64,000 nucleotides of DNA from Helopsaltes ochotensis (GCA_013400155.1 VXBM01000017.1:924233-988232), one strand, 5' to 3'. Positions 1 to 15,337 are shown, counted from the first letter of the stretch. Numbers and translations: made by a program. The notes: a model not told the origin generated them from the letters alone.

Positions 1-454
1 AGTTCATGCAAGCTCTTCAGCAGCAGCTCTCAGACAGCCCTGCTACTCCAGCAGCCACCTCACACCCCACCACTTTGACAAGTGCCTCACCACTGAGAGG
101 GGACATTGCCCAGGGACTCCTGGGAGAACAGTAGCGGAATGTGCTAATGAAATGATAGCTCAGCCCAACAGGTGTAACATGATCTGCTGAGGCAGCCTCA
201 CCCAGGGAAGGTGCAGACAGCACAGAGCAGGAATGACACTTACACCAGTCTATGACACCTCTGCAGGATGTGCTAGGGCAATCCCAGGTTTTTGTCATCT
301 CGTCATCCCTGCTCCCCACACAGTGCACTCTTTCCTGGGTTAGAGCATTCCCGGCACCAAAACAGCCTTACCTGATATCCCCCAATGCACTGCCAGTCCC
401 TCCCAGTCTTTCCTCCTTTACAAGATACAATCCACCTGCAGCCTTCCCTTTGAC

Positions 455-590
455 GAGGCTTTCATTTGATTATAAACTCTTTTGGGCAAAGATGATCTTT
501 TATTATGTGTTGGTACAGTGCCCAGAAAAATGGAGTTCTGATCCCAAGGCACTACTGTAACATAAATAACAATAATTCACTCCTACTAGC
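455..590 (+). repeat. Old MIR/L2-type retroposon tail
   Basis: Diverged copy of a common sauropsid retroposon 3' region: ATTATAAACTCTTTTGGGCA, then GTTGGTACAGTGCCCAG, AATGGAGTTCTGATCCCAAG and CACTACTGTAACATAAATAA. The consensus I know reads TGTACAGCGCCTAGCACAAT then GGGGTCCTG and a CTACNGTAATACAAATAA end. The order is kept throughout. Confidence 0.6.
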
Positions 591-1129
591 CTTCAGTAAC
601 TCCAAGAATTTCACTGGGAGATGGCAAGTCATGCTAACATGCCTTTCTACAGCACAGAAATAAATCATTTTTGCACATTCCAGTATTTTGGGGAGGAGGA
701 GGAAACAGAGAAAATGCAAAATGAATCTAAAACACATTTGATTCTTTAAATATATAATAAATCCAAATGATTTACCAGAACATAAAATTCTCACATGCAG
801 AGTCAAGGACTGAATATTCTATTCATGTGCAAGAGTCACTTATTCATTTATAATTAGATAAAATGAACGGCAATTTTTTAAGAAAAAAATTTGCATGTGG
901 CAACAGTAATGTATTACAGAAGGGTGGCACTTTGTTACCATCCATTTGTTAGTCAGGACACTGGAGCTGCAATTTAATAGACAAGAAATAAGTACAGTAG
1001 AGGAAGGGAAAAAATTAAATTCCGCGTGATCAGCAAGGTTTCGAACAATCGCTAGCCAACTGAAGTGGGTGCCATATCTATAAGTCATTTTGTTTTATAG
1101 GCCATTAGGATCTCCTGAGAGAGGCTGCA

Positions 1130-1460
1130 TGGAGACCGCTGCTTTTTGTTGAAATTAAAATGTCAGAGAAAAAGAAATAGAACAAAACAGGGAATCTGCA
1201 ATTAATTACCAGGCCATAAAAATTCAATAATCAGGAGGCAGTGCTGCTGTAGGCACAGCGGTATCTGATTCAGGCTAACAGGAATGGAATACATTAATCT
1301 TTTCAAATTAGTTTTTTAATCTGACAGGGATATATAGTGACGTGTTCTTTTACTGTTTGAGCAGAGCTGCTGTCTAATATATAATGCTGAGTGTCTGGAA
1401 TTAGGACATCTATAGCCATTTTGTGACTACAACAGTTTCAAGGCATTTATTCAACCCTAT
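1130..1460. promoter_or_regulatory. Candidate conserved enhancer-like block
   Basis: Several TAAT cores (GCAATTAATTACCAGG, CAAATTAGTTTTTTAATCTG) and a CRE-like half site (AGTGACGTG) in unique sequence. No coding signal. Weak call by texture. Confidence 0.2.
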
Positions 1461-4400
1461 CTGTACACCTGTCCTACAGTAATCAGGCAAAATACGTTCA
1501 AAGTTCATATCCTAGATACTGCTCACGAAAAAATAATTAAAATGCTGGAATTAAGACAAAATAGCAGGTCCCCAAAACAAGCTTGGCTCAAGGCTGCCTA
1601 AAATGACAATCCGCTCTTCAGGATATATCACCAAGCTTCAAGACAGGCTTCCCATTCCTTATCTACATTGAATTCTCTCTTTCTTTCCCCCCCCAGAGTG
1701 ACTTGCAAAGAGACTGTCTCCATGCTGCCATGTTTTGCATCCTTTAGTCCTATAGAATGAAGCCCCAAGAGTTTCAGACATTACAGGACTTTTATTTTTC
1801 CCATTAAATACCCATGACATCCCTCAGACCTATTCTCCTGGTGAATACTTCACCAGCCTTCCTAGTGTCCCTTTTAAGGAGGCAAAAAAACACACTACAG
1901 TGTCACACACACTACTTAAACTCTTAAGGTGGACGAATGCTTACTGGATGCCAGTTACCCAAAGCATGTGTTTAGTCTCAGAGTTAGAGAAAAATACCAA
2001 GATTATTTGACACTGTTTTTTTTCATAAACATATTTTCCTGTTTGTGGCTAGGCTTTACCTTCCAATTCTACTCAAATTACATTTTAGAAAAAAAGCTTT
2101 CCTATTAAATGAAAACCCAAGAGTCAGGTCCTTCTTTGTCCACCTGCCCAAAGATCTTTCTTTTTAAAATTATGTAAAAACCTCCAAAAGCCTACTGCTA
2201 CACTTTTTCTCATGTGATTCATAGGAAAAAAGGCACAGAAAATCCTCTTTTTACATTGTTCAGAAATCACTTTTCATGTTTTCTAAGAAGAGTCTTTGTT
2301 TATAGAATCATCTTAACGCTGCCCTACTGAAAACAGCAATATGATTATCAAAGCCTACTGGTTCAAAACTTTCCTGTTGGGGACTAAAATCACTGCCATC
2401 CTGTTTTTCCTGGGTGCACTGGGCACATTCATTTTTCTCTGTTTGAAGTTTCACTCAGAATACAATCTAAGAAAAACAACCTCCACAGGTGAGCATGTCT
2501 AAGCTCCGGCTGAATTAAGACTTTACACCTTTGGCTAAATCCATTTTTAGTTTACAGATATTTTTTTCCAATCAAATTCCAACGCATTCACTTGATAAGA
2601 TGTTTTTCAATCTTCACAGTTCCTCAGTGTAAAGTAACATCATTTATGCATTCATTGGTTCTTCCTTCAAGGCAGAATAAATGGGCATGGATGCATTCTT
2701 TTCAAGAATCATTCAAAAGGAAAAATAATATGTCCATGTGGATGTAGATGAAAGAAAGGAAGAGGGCAAAAAAAAAAAACAAGTGAGAGAGCAAGAAAGC
2801 AAGGCCTAATACTTTGAGATAGGATTTGCAGGTCAAAAGAAATAGTAGCTCCATTTAGGAAACATATTCCAAGCACAGGAAAGGGTACAAAAATCTTCCT
2901 GCAATAGGCATTAATCATTTTCTAGACATCACTTTTCTTTCAAATCATGACAGCAGGGATCTACCTTCTGTGATTAGTTTATCTAACACACTTTTCCTAC
3001 AAGTATACTCCGTCATATTTATGCACATGAGTACATCCACACTTACTGACGAGAGGGTAAAAAGTTGACTGCACTGAGGTCATCAACTAATAATTATAAC
3101 TGTGGCAAGAATCTCCTCCTTGACTTCCATAATGAATTGATCTGTCCTAGCTCTCTACTATCCCTCAATGTTTAAAAACCTGCTTTTGCAATTTCAATGC
3201 AAGATAACTATATTTTCTCATCATACTCTTTTATTATCAAATTCCTCTCATCAGAATGGGTCCCAAGACACACTTTTCTGACTACAAAAGCCACACATAG
3301 TCAGAACACACCCTTGACAATGTTTGAACACAGCCCCCATTCCATGTAGCATCATCTTAGTCCACAACAACTCGGATGTGGAAAGTAAGACCACTGTATG
3401 TGACCAAGCTTTCAGGGGAAATTCAAGCAGACGTATTTCCTCAGTTGTAGTACAGCCTGTAGTACTGTGGTTCTCATCTCTGCTACACTTATACTGCTTC
3501 ATGGGAGGCATCATGAAACAAACAGGCCAAGGAGAATTAACTCTCATGTCCACATCCTAAATGTGGCCTTACCAGGTAAGAGGCAAAACCAGAGCTACAA
3601 AAACTGGCTTAAAATTCATACATTAAAACATTTCCCAGTCCATAAAGTGTAATGAGCACATTGAACAGAATATCACTTCCATAAATGTTAATGGCTCAAA
3701 GTTATTTGCAGTATCATCGCTGCAAGTTGCCCACCATAGGTGTTGAATACTCAGAACAAGCTAAATCTCCCTGCTTATTCAGTTTATTTTTCAATCCTAA
3801 AGAGAAAAGCATAAGCAATTGGAAAGACAGAAATAAAGAAACGTCAAATTTTAAAAGCTTCCAATACACCACTACTGCTGTTTCAAGAAAAACAAAGCAT
3901 GTACAGAACTATCCTAGAGGGGGGCTCAATACAACAAACTAATTTATTTAAAAATTTGAAAAAGAACTTAAAATGTCAACCTATTGCACAATTGTCCAGC
4001 TCTGCTTAACACAGCAGGACTTTGTCTACACAACGCACTGACAGTTTTGAACACTGTTTCACAGCTGTGCAGCATTATTTAGAGTCAAATATTAGCAGCA
4101 CTGAAAGCCAGGCCAGTAAATTTAAACGGCAGCTACCCAGCCCTGAAATAAATAAAGCTTGGAAGACAGTGTCTGTAACCTGTGCCAGTATCCTCACACC
4201 TCTGCTACTACTGAAGTTACACCAGTGATAGTGACTGGGAGAACATAAAAAAAAAAAAAAATCTGCTAACTTACATACAGCACCCACAAGAAAATGTAGA
4301 ATAGTTCCCTTGGCTCTTTTTTCCTACCTCAGACACTGAGGATAAACAGATGTCTCTTGAAACATGTCCTGTTGGCAAGAGACAGGAGCCCTAAATTCAT

Positions 4401-6837
4401 TTAGGACAATGACACATTCCAGTGTAAATATTCATTGTGACTTATGGGGTAATGAACCATGCAGCTCTGATTAGCAATAACAAAGACACGAACAGCCAGT
4501 ATCTACAACTTAAAATGGATATTAAACATACACCATTGTTTCTTGCAGTCTCTTTATTTTGACAGAAAAGTAACACGTCCTAAAAATTGCCAAAAAGAGA
4601 AAATACTTTCCAGTTGTCTTGCATTCTGTTCAGCTAAACACTAAGAGTTTAAGCCTTGTTATATCCATAGGACTTATTATATTTATATACAGATGATAAC
4701 CTGCCATCTGTTAACATAAAAAAAAAAAAAAAACCAAAAACCTTTGAGTTCAGAATGCTAGGCTGTTTTTCAGTTGTAAGACATTACTAGTGCTATCGAG
4801 AGGATTTTTTTTATATAAGAGTCTTCAAAGTAATGTATAAGTTCATAGTAAGATAACAGATATAAAAAGTAGAAAATCAGAACAAGTTGATAAGAGAACA
4901 AGATAATGAAATAATGTTTAACCAACCTTAAAGCCTTCTACAAGGTGACTAGCTCATTAGATACAGGAAGAGCAGTGGATTTTGTTTCTTGACTTTTGCA
5001 AGTGTTCCAATAGCTGAATGGTTCTCAGAATTCATCTCTGCCCAAAAAGTCAACAATTTGGTGTCATTTTGACACTGTTCAAATCCAGAAACCTTGTAGA
5101 AAACATTAGCTTCAACCTACTGAAAATTAATTCAAAATGCAGCCCATGTTTTGGCATTTCATATTGACACAGCATGCCCTGTCTCTCTGTTTTACTCTCA
5201 CATGTGCAAAAACAACACCAACCTTTCAACGATACACCAAAATAACAGATGGCACAGGCAAAAAAAGCCAAAAATGCATAATGGGACCTTACTTTGACTA
5301 GCTCATGGTTTCGAGACATGGAATAGTATAAGTACATCATTCATGAAAAAAAATATTTTGGTTGCATGAGCCAGAAAACCTGATGATCTAATAGACAACT
5401 TGTGATTAACCCATTGTCCTTCAAGCCTTTGCTAGGCTACCACTATTTCTTTACATTCTTAAGACACCTTTGACTGCCATTCTCCACTCCCACCACTTCA
5501 TCTTGATGTGTAAGAGCCTCCAGAAAGGTGCCAAAAAATGCACCAGTCTCTGCAATAGCATTGTTTGCCCAGAGCTTCCATTGATAAAATATTCCCTATT
5601 GCAAAGGACTGACAATCATATCAGCAAAATGACAGCTCTGACTTCTAGTCTTCTGCTCAGATGCATCTGTGGTCTGGCTGAAAAGCTTACAAAAGAATAT
5701 GAATTAAAAGGTGAAATTACTTTAAATTAAAATGTTAGCTAGAAACAGAACAAGCTAGAACAGCTAGAAACAGTCCCCTGGATACATCATTATTTATCCA
5801 TTTATGCCATATCTAACAAAAAATAGTAAAAATGTCTTGTACATTTCATGGCCTCTCTCTTCTGGCTCCAGTAGTAACAGAGGGAAGATGTTTCAACTCA
5901 GCTGCTGTAGATCAGCAACCCATCATTTCTGTGCAGCATTACCTTGGTGCTATCCCTTCCAGAACCACAAAAAACCCTCATTGTTCTCACATGACAAGAC
6001 ATACTAACTCAGCACTCCAACCACAATATGCGTATTTCCTAAATGGCAGCACAGCATTCAAAAGAATGAATTCAATTTATTTAGAATATAGAGGTAGAAA
6101 GGATGAGGGTAGAGTGAGAACCGACTGGCTGCTGGAAGGCCATGGTAGGTGTAACTCTTGTAACTCGCACAGTAAGGAAGAGGCTGGGCTCAGAGAAGAC
6201 TCCGTAACAGGATATACAGCACTTGCCTCAGTCTGTCCTGGTCTACACTAGGCAAGCTCAAACACTCAACACAGGCACTCCAAGCCACTGTTATAAGAAT
6301 GCTACAGTACTTTGTTTTTTGCCCAGTCACTCCTACATCATTCCCCTTTAAGCTACCCACGGAGAAGTAAGCCTCATCATGTCAGGTGTAGAGAAACAGA
6401 TTGGACAAGCATTAGAAGGGGACTCCAGGGGACTGGCCTCAGGGGACGGACTAGAAGACCTGATGCATTTTTTTTCTTCTCTCTAATTTATGCAGTCTGT
6501 TGAATACTCATCTCTTACTGAAGGTTCATCAAGGGTGCAATGATTGCACTAATCATGATTTGATACAACAGTTTTCTTCCAAATTAGATGGCTAATACAG
6601 TCTTTGTCTTATTCTTGCCTTCCTCCCCCCAACTCTAATTAACTTCTCTATGCAGTGGCTAAGGAATGCATGTAATCCCTCTTGGAAGGGTTTTGACCTA
6701 ATCCTCCGTGACAGGACTCACAGCATGCTGATATGGACTCCAGAGACAGATGATTCAGTGCAACTAGAGAAGCATGCAGCAGACTTGCTCTTGCTGCAAA
6801 ATTCTGCTCTGAAGCAATGATGAGTTTGAGGATCACT

Positions 6838-7074
6838 ATTTTTTATTTGTTTTTCCTTCTTCGGTTCTGGGGGATTTTGGTGGGTTGGTTTTTTGGGGGT
6901 GTTTTTTTTTGTTTGGTTTTTTTTTTGTTGTTTTAAGGGTTTTTCTTAAATCTTTCTCCTTTTTATTTGTTTTTATTCGTTTTAATTTTTTACTTTTTTG
7001 TTATTTTAACCCTTTATTGAATGTTTTTATTGTGGTTTTTTTTTTTGTTTTGGGGGGTTTTTTTGGTTTTTTTA
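6838..7074. repeat. T/G-rich low-complexity tract
   Basis: About 240 bases almost entirely T with G clusters on the plus strand (runs such as GGTTTTTTGGGGGTG and TTTTGGGGGG). It yields a meaningless Phe/Leu/Val open frame. Either a degenerate poly-T array or a poorly resolved assembly stretch. Confidence 0.8.
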
Positions 7075-10000
7075 CATTGACATTCAGTTGATTTCTGAGT
7101 TTACTAAAGAAACAGTTCAGGAACTGTCCAGTTGTGTGGGATTAGCATCAGGCAGGTGGAGAACATTAAAGGCACAAACATTATGTTTTAGGGGTCATAA
7201 ACTGAACGGCCATCCTGTCTTCACTGCAAACCTGAGCCTTGTGAGGAATCCCAGTAACTCACAAGGTGGGTTGTCAGATTTTGGACAGTTCTCCAAATGT
7301 TCCATACAAGCTACATCAGAACTATTCTGGCACTGTTTAAATAAGAATCATATCGAAATTTACTCTGAAGTTCCGAATATTCAAATTATGCCGCATTTAG
7401 CACTGCTGTCATCCTTATCTGTAACCTGTTAGAAATACCACTCCTGGAAATTATTACAGCAAAAAGAAGTGTGCAGTAACATGCTTTCAAATTAACAGGA
7501 CTCTGAATGAATGGTCTCAAGAAAGTCACCTGACTTTCTCTTTTCCCCAAGATAGAATTGGATGAAAAGCAAAACAGCTAAATATACACAGCACACCAAG
7601 CCAAATTTGCTGACATCAGAGGCAAACACGTTGATAGATTGCATTCATCAATTTGAGGAACTCAGAATTAGGAATTCCTTCACAGTGACTCTCACCATGT
7701 CTGAAATATGACGGCAGCTTCCTGGGAGGTGCCCAAAGGATTCAGACAAGACAGACAGGGATGAGAGGGTTCAGGGTGCAGAAGAAAGTTGTGATTGAAT
7801 TAATATCTGGTCATTAGACCACTTAACAAGGCAATTTTGATCCATTATATGGATTTAGAAAAGAGAGTCAAGGTAACTATTAAAAACATACTGTTGAACT
7901 GCTATAGATATAATATACATATATAAAAGAGCTGCCAACAGCAGCAGCCAGTCACTCACATTTACAGTCTGCTGCTGTCCATCACAAAAACAAAATTTCT
8001 CTAGAAGGTGGTGCTGAGCTCTGGCATCAGTGGTTCAAGGGGGAAGGTCTTACTTCCAGCACCAAAAGAACCCAATTTAATTGAGTTCTCACTTATGAAA
8101 AGGGTATCTATTCTATGACCACAATTACATTTTTTACTTTTCCATTTGCCCAGCTCTCCACACCTTCTACTCTATCCAGAGAAACAAAAAGCATAAAAGG
8201 AAAATGACTGATATAAACATATCAGTTTCACATGTTTTAGCATGAAAAGAGAGAAACCTTTACAGACTGAATATAGACAAACACAAAGCATGTAGCAAAG
8301 TAAATTAATTCCACTGAATTTCCAAAAATAATTTTTCTTAAAGATTACAGATGAATATAAAAACAACACTAAATAAGAGACATCATACTAAAGAGTCAAA
8401 AATACCCAGATTTCATAAGAATTCATCACAAGTAGCCAGCAAAAAGATAAACCATAAAACATATACATGCAGGAGAAATATTCTAAGTGATAGAAGTGGA
8501 ACAAGAAAATGAAAGGGAGTAGAATGCTTCACATGAGACTAGAGAATAGAAACTATATCCTGTACAGCAACTAAAATTCTTTTTAAAACACACCTAAATC
8601 CCCACCCAAAACCCCACTCTTAGAGGATGACAAGTTACAGAAAGAAATTAAACTTCAAGACTTCAAGACTGCAAGTTATGATTATCCTAATCAACTTAAT
8701 ACCAAAACTAAGGAGTGTAAAAGAAAGCAGTCATTAAATTCCTCTTCAAAGGAGCCACAACAACATAAATATATGATTTAATAGTCAGATGAAGACATAA
8801 TAACCATCTCAGAGGGAGAAATCCAGTGACTCCTGGGTTACTCTGGATTTACAGTAGGTGAAGCTTAGATTAGAATCTACCCTTCAGTATATTGGCTGTT
8901 CAGGCATAAATCTACTTGAACTGAAAAATATTTATCTTCAGGAAACCACGGAGAAGCCCTTAGAACCATGAATATATTTTTAAAGCCCTGTGCAGGATAT
9001 GAGCAACATTGCTTCCTTTCATGATCTGCCATGCTGGTCTCCTCTGCAGAGTTTGTGTAAAAACACTGATGTGAGGTTCCATAGTTCATGTCTTTCAGTA
9101 ACTTCAGATCAAATATAATGCATTTATAAAGGTAGGAAAAATATTTTTTCTTCCAGTCACCAACTCTGAAAACTCATCCCATGCTGAGTTTGCTCCTCCA
9201 AGCCCCTCCTAATTGCTAATAATTACAAATTAAGGTTCTAGTGAGCAAGCCAGGTCTCTAAGGTAAAGCTCCAGTACATTCCCATTGTCCCCTCTGGGCT
9301 TACACAGGTGAAAGAGATCCACAAAACAGGAACATACTGCACTATTTGTTAGAGGCACGTGACAAACCCAGTCGAGCAACCACCTCCCCTCCACACGTTC
9401 AGTTTGAGTTCAAAAACACTTCAATGAACGCCACTGAGAAACAACTGATTTACTTGCCAGTTGGAGTAGAGTACCAGACTAACTTTTCCAAGACCTTTTG
9501 ATGTATTGTGATGACACTGAAATTGAGTAAAGAAGAATATTTTACTGAGTTTTCAGATGAGAGAGAAAGATATTTTTTGCTACTAGAAAATTGTATATTC
9601 CTACATGAATCCAGATGAAGCAATATTTCTGTACCCATCTTTATTTATTTCTGTGGTACATGAACTGTCCTGAGACAAAATTTTCCTGAGCAGTACCATT
9701 TATAACTAACCAGGAACTTCTCCTTGAAGGAGAAGGAAATCTTAGGGGGAAAAAAAATCCTCCCTTAATTTTAAATAAAAGGTTGTCCAGCAATAATGCT
9801 GTTAAGGGCAGTACATTATGAATATAACTTGACTTATAACTTCTGTTACAAGATAAGAAGTTATGAATCAGATGATAAGCTGCAGGGTATAAAAACCTGA
9901 AAGTGATTGCTTAGTTTGACATAGTTCTACTCTATCTTAAAACATATAGAATTCCCTGGGTTCCTTGTAGAGGAAAGCTCTTAAAGGATTAAGAAGTAGT

Positions 10001-11463
10001 GTCAGAGACAATGCTATTGGTTCGATCTTTTTTTTAACTTACTTAGCCATTCAAGTTTAACATCTCAAAAAATAACTCATTACTCCTGGGAAGTACTGTC
10101 AATATGATAAATGAGAACAAAAAGATGAGAGCATAGAAAAATAGTATGAAAGTAGATAGCTTGTATAACGTGGGCTTTATCAGTAGTGAGAAAAAAAATT
10201 CATTAATCAAAAGTTAGTTAAAAACTTTCCTGATCACCCCATGACTTTATAATCCTCTTCACTCTGGCAATTTATTTATAAGAATAGACAGAGGGCCCTT
10301 CTTAGAGCTCTGTCTGATTAGATCCATTTACAGCTTCTCAGTAGTGTGATGTTACAGTTAACATTGATGAGGGAATGAAAAACTTTCAAATATCAAAAAG
10401 ACTTTCTGTCAAACAGATCTTTACTTGCATGATATAAACATGAACAGTTGAGCAATGGGGCATACAGTGTAATTTGTGGCAATGGGAATGACACAGAATC
10501 AGAGCCAGAAACTTCAATGAGAAACTTCAAACAGGAAATTAAGAGGTGGCTTTCTCGTTTATGAGCGTAAATATTTCTCAGCAGCCAAACATTGTTGTTT
10601 CTTATCCAAAATATCTGGAAATGAGATACAGGAATCAAGTGCTAAGCACAGATTCCCTGGACTAATCATGCCAGACAACCTGACATCCAACCAAACTACG
10701 AATTTCACTGCAACAGGGAGTGCTACAAAATTTAACAATGCAAGCTTCTGTTCTTTCACAGATGCTAATGTAAGTCTCTTTCTAAGGTAGTATTTAAGAT
10801 GTGCAGACAATTGTGTGTCATTACACAAGATAGCTCAGTAAGATATTCATTACTAGTGGGTCATCATTCACTTTATCAAGGCAAGAAGCCAATATTTCTC
10901 AATGTTCCTGGGAGGCTGACGTTTTCTTTCATTAAACAATACACGCTGGTGCAAAGCTGTAAAATAGATGGTTCCTGACCTAACTCTACAGGACAAGGTA
11001 ACACAAATAAGCTTTGGTATTCTTGCCAAGCATAAATATTTTCATTCTTGGGGTTGACTTTGAACAGAATGCTGGTCCTATAATAAACTCAGCTTCAGGA
11101 CATGACTTTTTGAATGAAGCCCAAGTCTACTGTTTGCATTGGAAGATTCTAATGAAAGCAGTCATCTAAATGGATATGATTCAGAACTGGGACCCAGAAA
11201 AAACATTACTTTTGGTTAAATGCCATGTCATCATTGGGAGTTCCAACCAAATCAACCAAAAACTAGTTGAAAGAAAGATGTCTTACACTAGCCAGTAAAC
11301 TGAAAAGTTACAAAATAATCAGCGACACCATAATGACTGGAACACTGACATTGGTTTTTGTGATGTAGAGTAACATCCATCAGCTCAAGTGCTGGTAAGC
11401 AAAAAGTTTAGTCAAGTGTCACTAGCATTATTTTTGCAACAGTTATTACAACAACAACAAACC

Positions 11464-11491
11464 CAAAAAAAAAAAAAAAAAAAAAACAAAC

Positions 11492-11547
<56 letters not shown>
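11464..11547. repeat. Poly-A tract with short C interruptions
   Basis: More than 80 bases almost entirely A, flanked by ACAACAACAA on the left and CCAACCCACAACC on the right. The lysine-rich open frame across it is an artefact. It may be a real poly-A expansion or an assembly problem. Confidence 0.9.
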
Positions 11548-11549
<2 letters not shown>

Positions 11550-14500
11550 AACCCACAACCAAAAAACATAGAGAACCAAACCAGTCACCTACTGAATGGT
11601 CTACCTGACTTTAGTGGAAACCAGACCTGAGCAAAGAACGAAGGAAGAAACTACACCATGTTACCATGAAGAGAATGAGCAGAGAAAACAAATTAAAATT
11701 TCAAAGAACAGTGGCAAAAGATTTTCAAAATAATAGAAGGAAATGGAAGTTGGATATGCAAGTCCCATGTGCAGACTTGGAAATGTTACCCCTTAAGCAA
11801 AAAACAGTGACCTAGACAGGGCTCTAAACACGGCACACATTGACTCTGGAGAAAAACAGGAACTCACAATCCACACTAGATAGAAATGTAACTTAGATTT
11901 GACAGCTTTTCTGTTTTCCAAGGTGCCAAATTCTTGACTAATTCATCAGAAAACATGAGAAACCACTAGCAGAACCTGATACTATTTTTATAATACATCC
12001 TTCACACACCTTTTACATGTACTTGGAGTTTTAAACATTGACAGGGCTCCTCTGAGACCCTTAAAAACTGGCAAGAATTTCTCAAACATGAAAAAAGTGA
12101 GGAGTGGGGAATAGGCAATGCAAAAGATTCCTCACCTGTTTTCCACATCTGGTCTTCTAAATTCCCAAAGACATTTAATTGATTGTTTCCAAGCTGAATA
12201 AAGCAGGACCTACTCTCAAACAAATGGAAGGAATTTGCAATATTAATTGTAGGAGCCAGAAAAACTGTTCACTATCTAAAACCAACCATTGCATCCATTA
12301 CTAACAGTACCTGTCCCCTTTAGTTCTCTTTAAATTCTGTTCTGTCTATTGTGTACAAAGTAATTTGAACTCTGACATGTCTGAAATTTAAGTTGCTTAT
12401 GACATTTCAGAACAATATAGTTAACTCACTACATTAAAAAATGATGCATTATAGGTTTTAAATCAAGAAGAAAGGAATCTTAAATTCCCATTAGTAGGAC
12501 TTTTTTTTTTTTCTAGCAAGAAGCATAAAGAAACCCTTTAAGTTGTGCACAAGGAACAAAGTAGAAAAGAGGCTTCAATCCAGAGACATGCTTGCCTGAA
12601 GACAGTAACTGACAGGCCTCAGTCTAGTGCTGTAATTCTTTAACTTCTTGGGTTTTGTCTTGCAAGCAGGGAAACCTCTGCTTCTTCCACTGTTGTGGTT
12701 TGACCACAGCCTAAGCAAATCTATCAAACAATTGCGTGAAACAATTGTACGCAAATTCTAGCCTGAAAATGATGATACGTATATCTGTCCTGATGATAAA
12801 CACAACATGACCAAAAGAATATTTAAGATAGAAATTTGATGCTGGACACAAAGCAATTCAATTCTACCTCAGTATATCAAATCAAATTCACTACATTACT
12901 GATGAAGATTCATCATCATCTAAGCAGCTTTTCAATGCCTTCCTTGAAATGCATCCATACTCCTGAATAAAAGATTTAGTAATTCAAAACCAGACCCTGT
13001 TAAAAGAAGATTTCAACTAGACAGCAAAATGACCCTTCAGATGACAAATACAATTTTTTCAACAACAAAACCTTCTGAAATATTGATTTCTATGATGGAA
13101 TATTAATTTCACTTCTTAGGTTTGTCTGTTAGGCTGTATTTCATTCTGACTTTTAATTTTGTATTACATTTTATTAAAATATCAGCATATATTATCTTAC
13201 GTGATGCTGAAGTGTTCCAAGATAAAAGCATTCTGACATCTCTAAAATGAAGTGTACCTGACTTCTCATGCCATGTTGAATCTTACACCCAATGAGATAA
13301 GAAAAAAAGTTTTTTCAAAACATTATAACTACCCTCAGGGACAGCAAACCTATTTGTCATACATCCACAAAGAATGGTGCCATGGCATTAACTTGCTAGA
13401 TCCTGATGCATGGGCATTCACAGACACAACACTGCACTCTCTCCACACCTTAATGATAAAATCCAGGATCAGAACTGGAAATGTAATTACATTCTACTTC
13501 TACTTCTTTCCAGGGATGGTCTGAAGTATTATCAATTATTTGGATCATTTGGACCTGTTCTGTGCCTAGAGAGGATTTTGGTCTTGAGCACCTTCCTCCA
13601 GAACAAAATTTATACTAAGAGTATAAGGGAGGAAAAGGACTTGCAGGCAGAACATGTTACAAGCCAGCAGTTTCAAACAGCACATTACAGTTTTATCAGC
13701 TGAGAAAATTAAAGGCCTTCTCTATGCTTTGGTTGAAACCAGCACCCAGTGAGTTCAGTGGCTAACACAAGTGCAGAACTGCATTTCAGGAATACATCTG
13801 AATGAGGTGCAGTTGTACATGTGGCTATCATTTGTCAAGCAACTAAAATTAGGGAGCACCGGGGGGGGAAGCCACACAAAAACACCTAGAACTTCTCTAC
13901 CTCACCATTATTTCATACTCTTACGAAGCCAAGACTCCTCATAAAGGAAATACTCAAGTAACACACCCTCATTAGCAGGCTGATAAGTGACTGCTTCAGA
14001 TGGCTGCATGCTCAATATCACTGGCACGTTCAATTTCAAAGTCAAGAGAAAATGAACTTTTCCCAAAACTGTTATTGAGAAGCTTCTGCCTGGAAGTGTG
14101 TATGCAGACATTGTTGCAGACTACTTTCACAAAAAAGAACAAACATTGTCCGGTTGCCAACTAAAATGTGTTTTATGAAAATAGAAATTCAATTTCAATG
14201 CTGGCAGCTACAGTATATTGACAGCATTGATGATACCCCTTTTGATCCACAAATCACCTTCCTGGGAACACAGGCAGAGGCTATGTGAGACAGCAAGAGT
14301 GTCACTGTCTACTGAAGGAACCCCCTCACATTTATAATCAATCAGCTAACCAACCAAGCAGTCTTAAGGATAAACAAATCCTTCCTCTCAAATGCCACAC
14401 CACACTTCTTTGTACAGATGGTGCCCTCCATTATTACACACCTTAAGAAAGGAAGCTTTTAGCAGCTGTTGACCTGATAAATTGGCCACCTTTTTGACAC

Positions 14501-15337
14501 AGGGCTCTTTACAAAGCTAAAGGAAGATGCAAAGGATAAAAGTAACCTACAGTAACTCCTCAAAGAGAAACAACTGAAAAACTACAAGCAACTAAAACTG
14601 CTACATTAACCCAAGTACGTTATTTTGTATGTGTAAATTCCTCATGTTAAACTAAGCAAATTGCTGATACTTCTTCTTCAGGCTCATATGGTCATTACTG
14701 ATGGACTCCATTATTCTCCTTTTGCTCCAAATTCTGTCATGCACAGAGTAGGTATTTTCCCCAACCCACTTTGTACCATGTGACTGCTTAGATGCTTAGA
14801 CAAGCAGCACATTAGGCATCAATGACATTACCTTAACAGCTTTTTTTATTATTAGGACAATTTAAAAATCCAGCCCATTTCACTTCCATGAACTAGCAGG
14901 TGATTGAAGGCAAGTGCAAGGTTAGGACCTCGTGGAGAGTTAGAGGAAACTATTCCACATGGTGGCAGCAGTGGTCTAAAATGCAATGAAGTTCCATGTT
15001 TGAAAACATAGTCACACCTGCTTCAAATTCATCATTTAGAAAGAAAAGTCTTCCTTTCCTTGATAACTTCCCATACTTTCAATTCTTCTAAACACCAATA
15101 GAGTTGTTGTCTCTCTGCTCTTTTTCCACGTGATTTTGAACTTTGTTACAGGATTGAAAACAACTTCCAGGTCAAGAAAAAAGTCAAAGCAGTTTCTTTC
15201 TTCAGTGAGGTTGGCATAAATACAAAACAAGAAGCTAAACAGTAGTCTGAGAGGGAAATTACTTTCATCCAGCATATCCACTGCATTCTTCCACCAAACA
15301 TTCACAAGAATGATATAGAAAAAATGTCACTTTCTGT

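Larger units (their letters stand above)
1..15337. other. Gene-free AT-rich sequence
   Basis: No exon that can be defended. Apart from the repeats and blocks listed separately it is unique AT-rich DNA with scattered short chance frames. Two small stretches (4195-4240 and 8815-8885) faintly resemble an old amniote SINE with GTTACTCTGGATTTACA-like sequence, too weak to call. Confidence 0.6.

Noticed and set aside
5832..6251. 139-codon plus-strand frame
   Set aside because: No recognisable motif, coding texture or splice context.
11389..11571. Lysine-rich open frame
   Set aside because: Translation of a poly-A tract.
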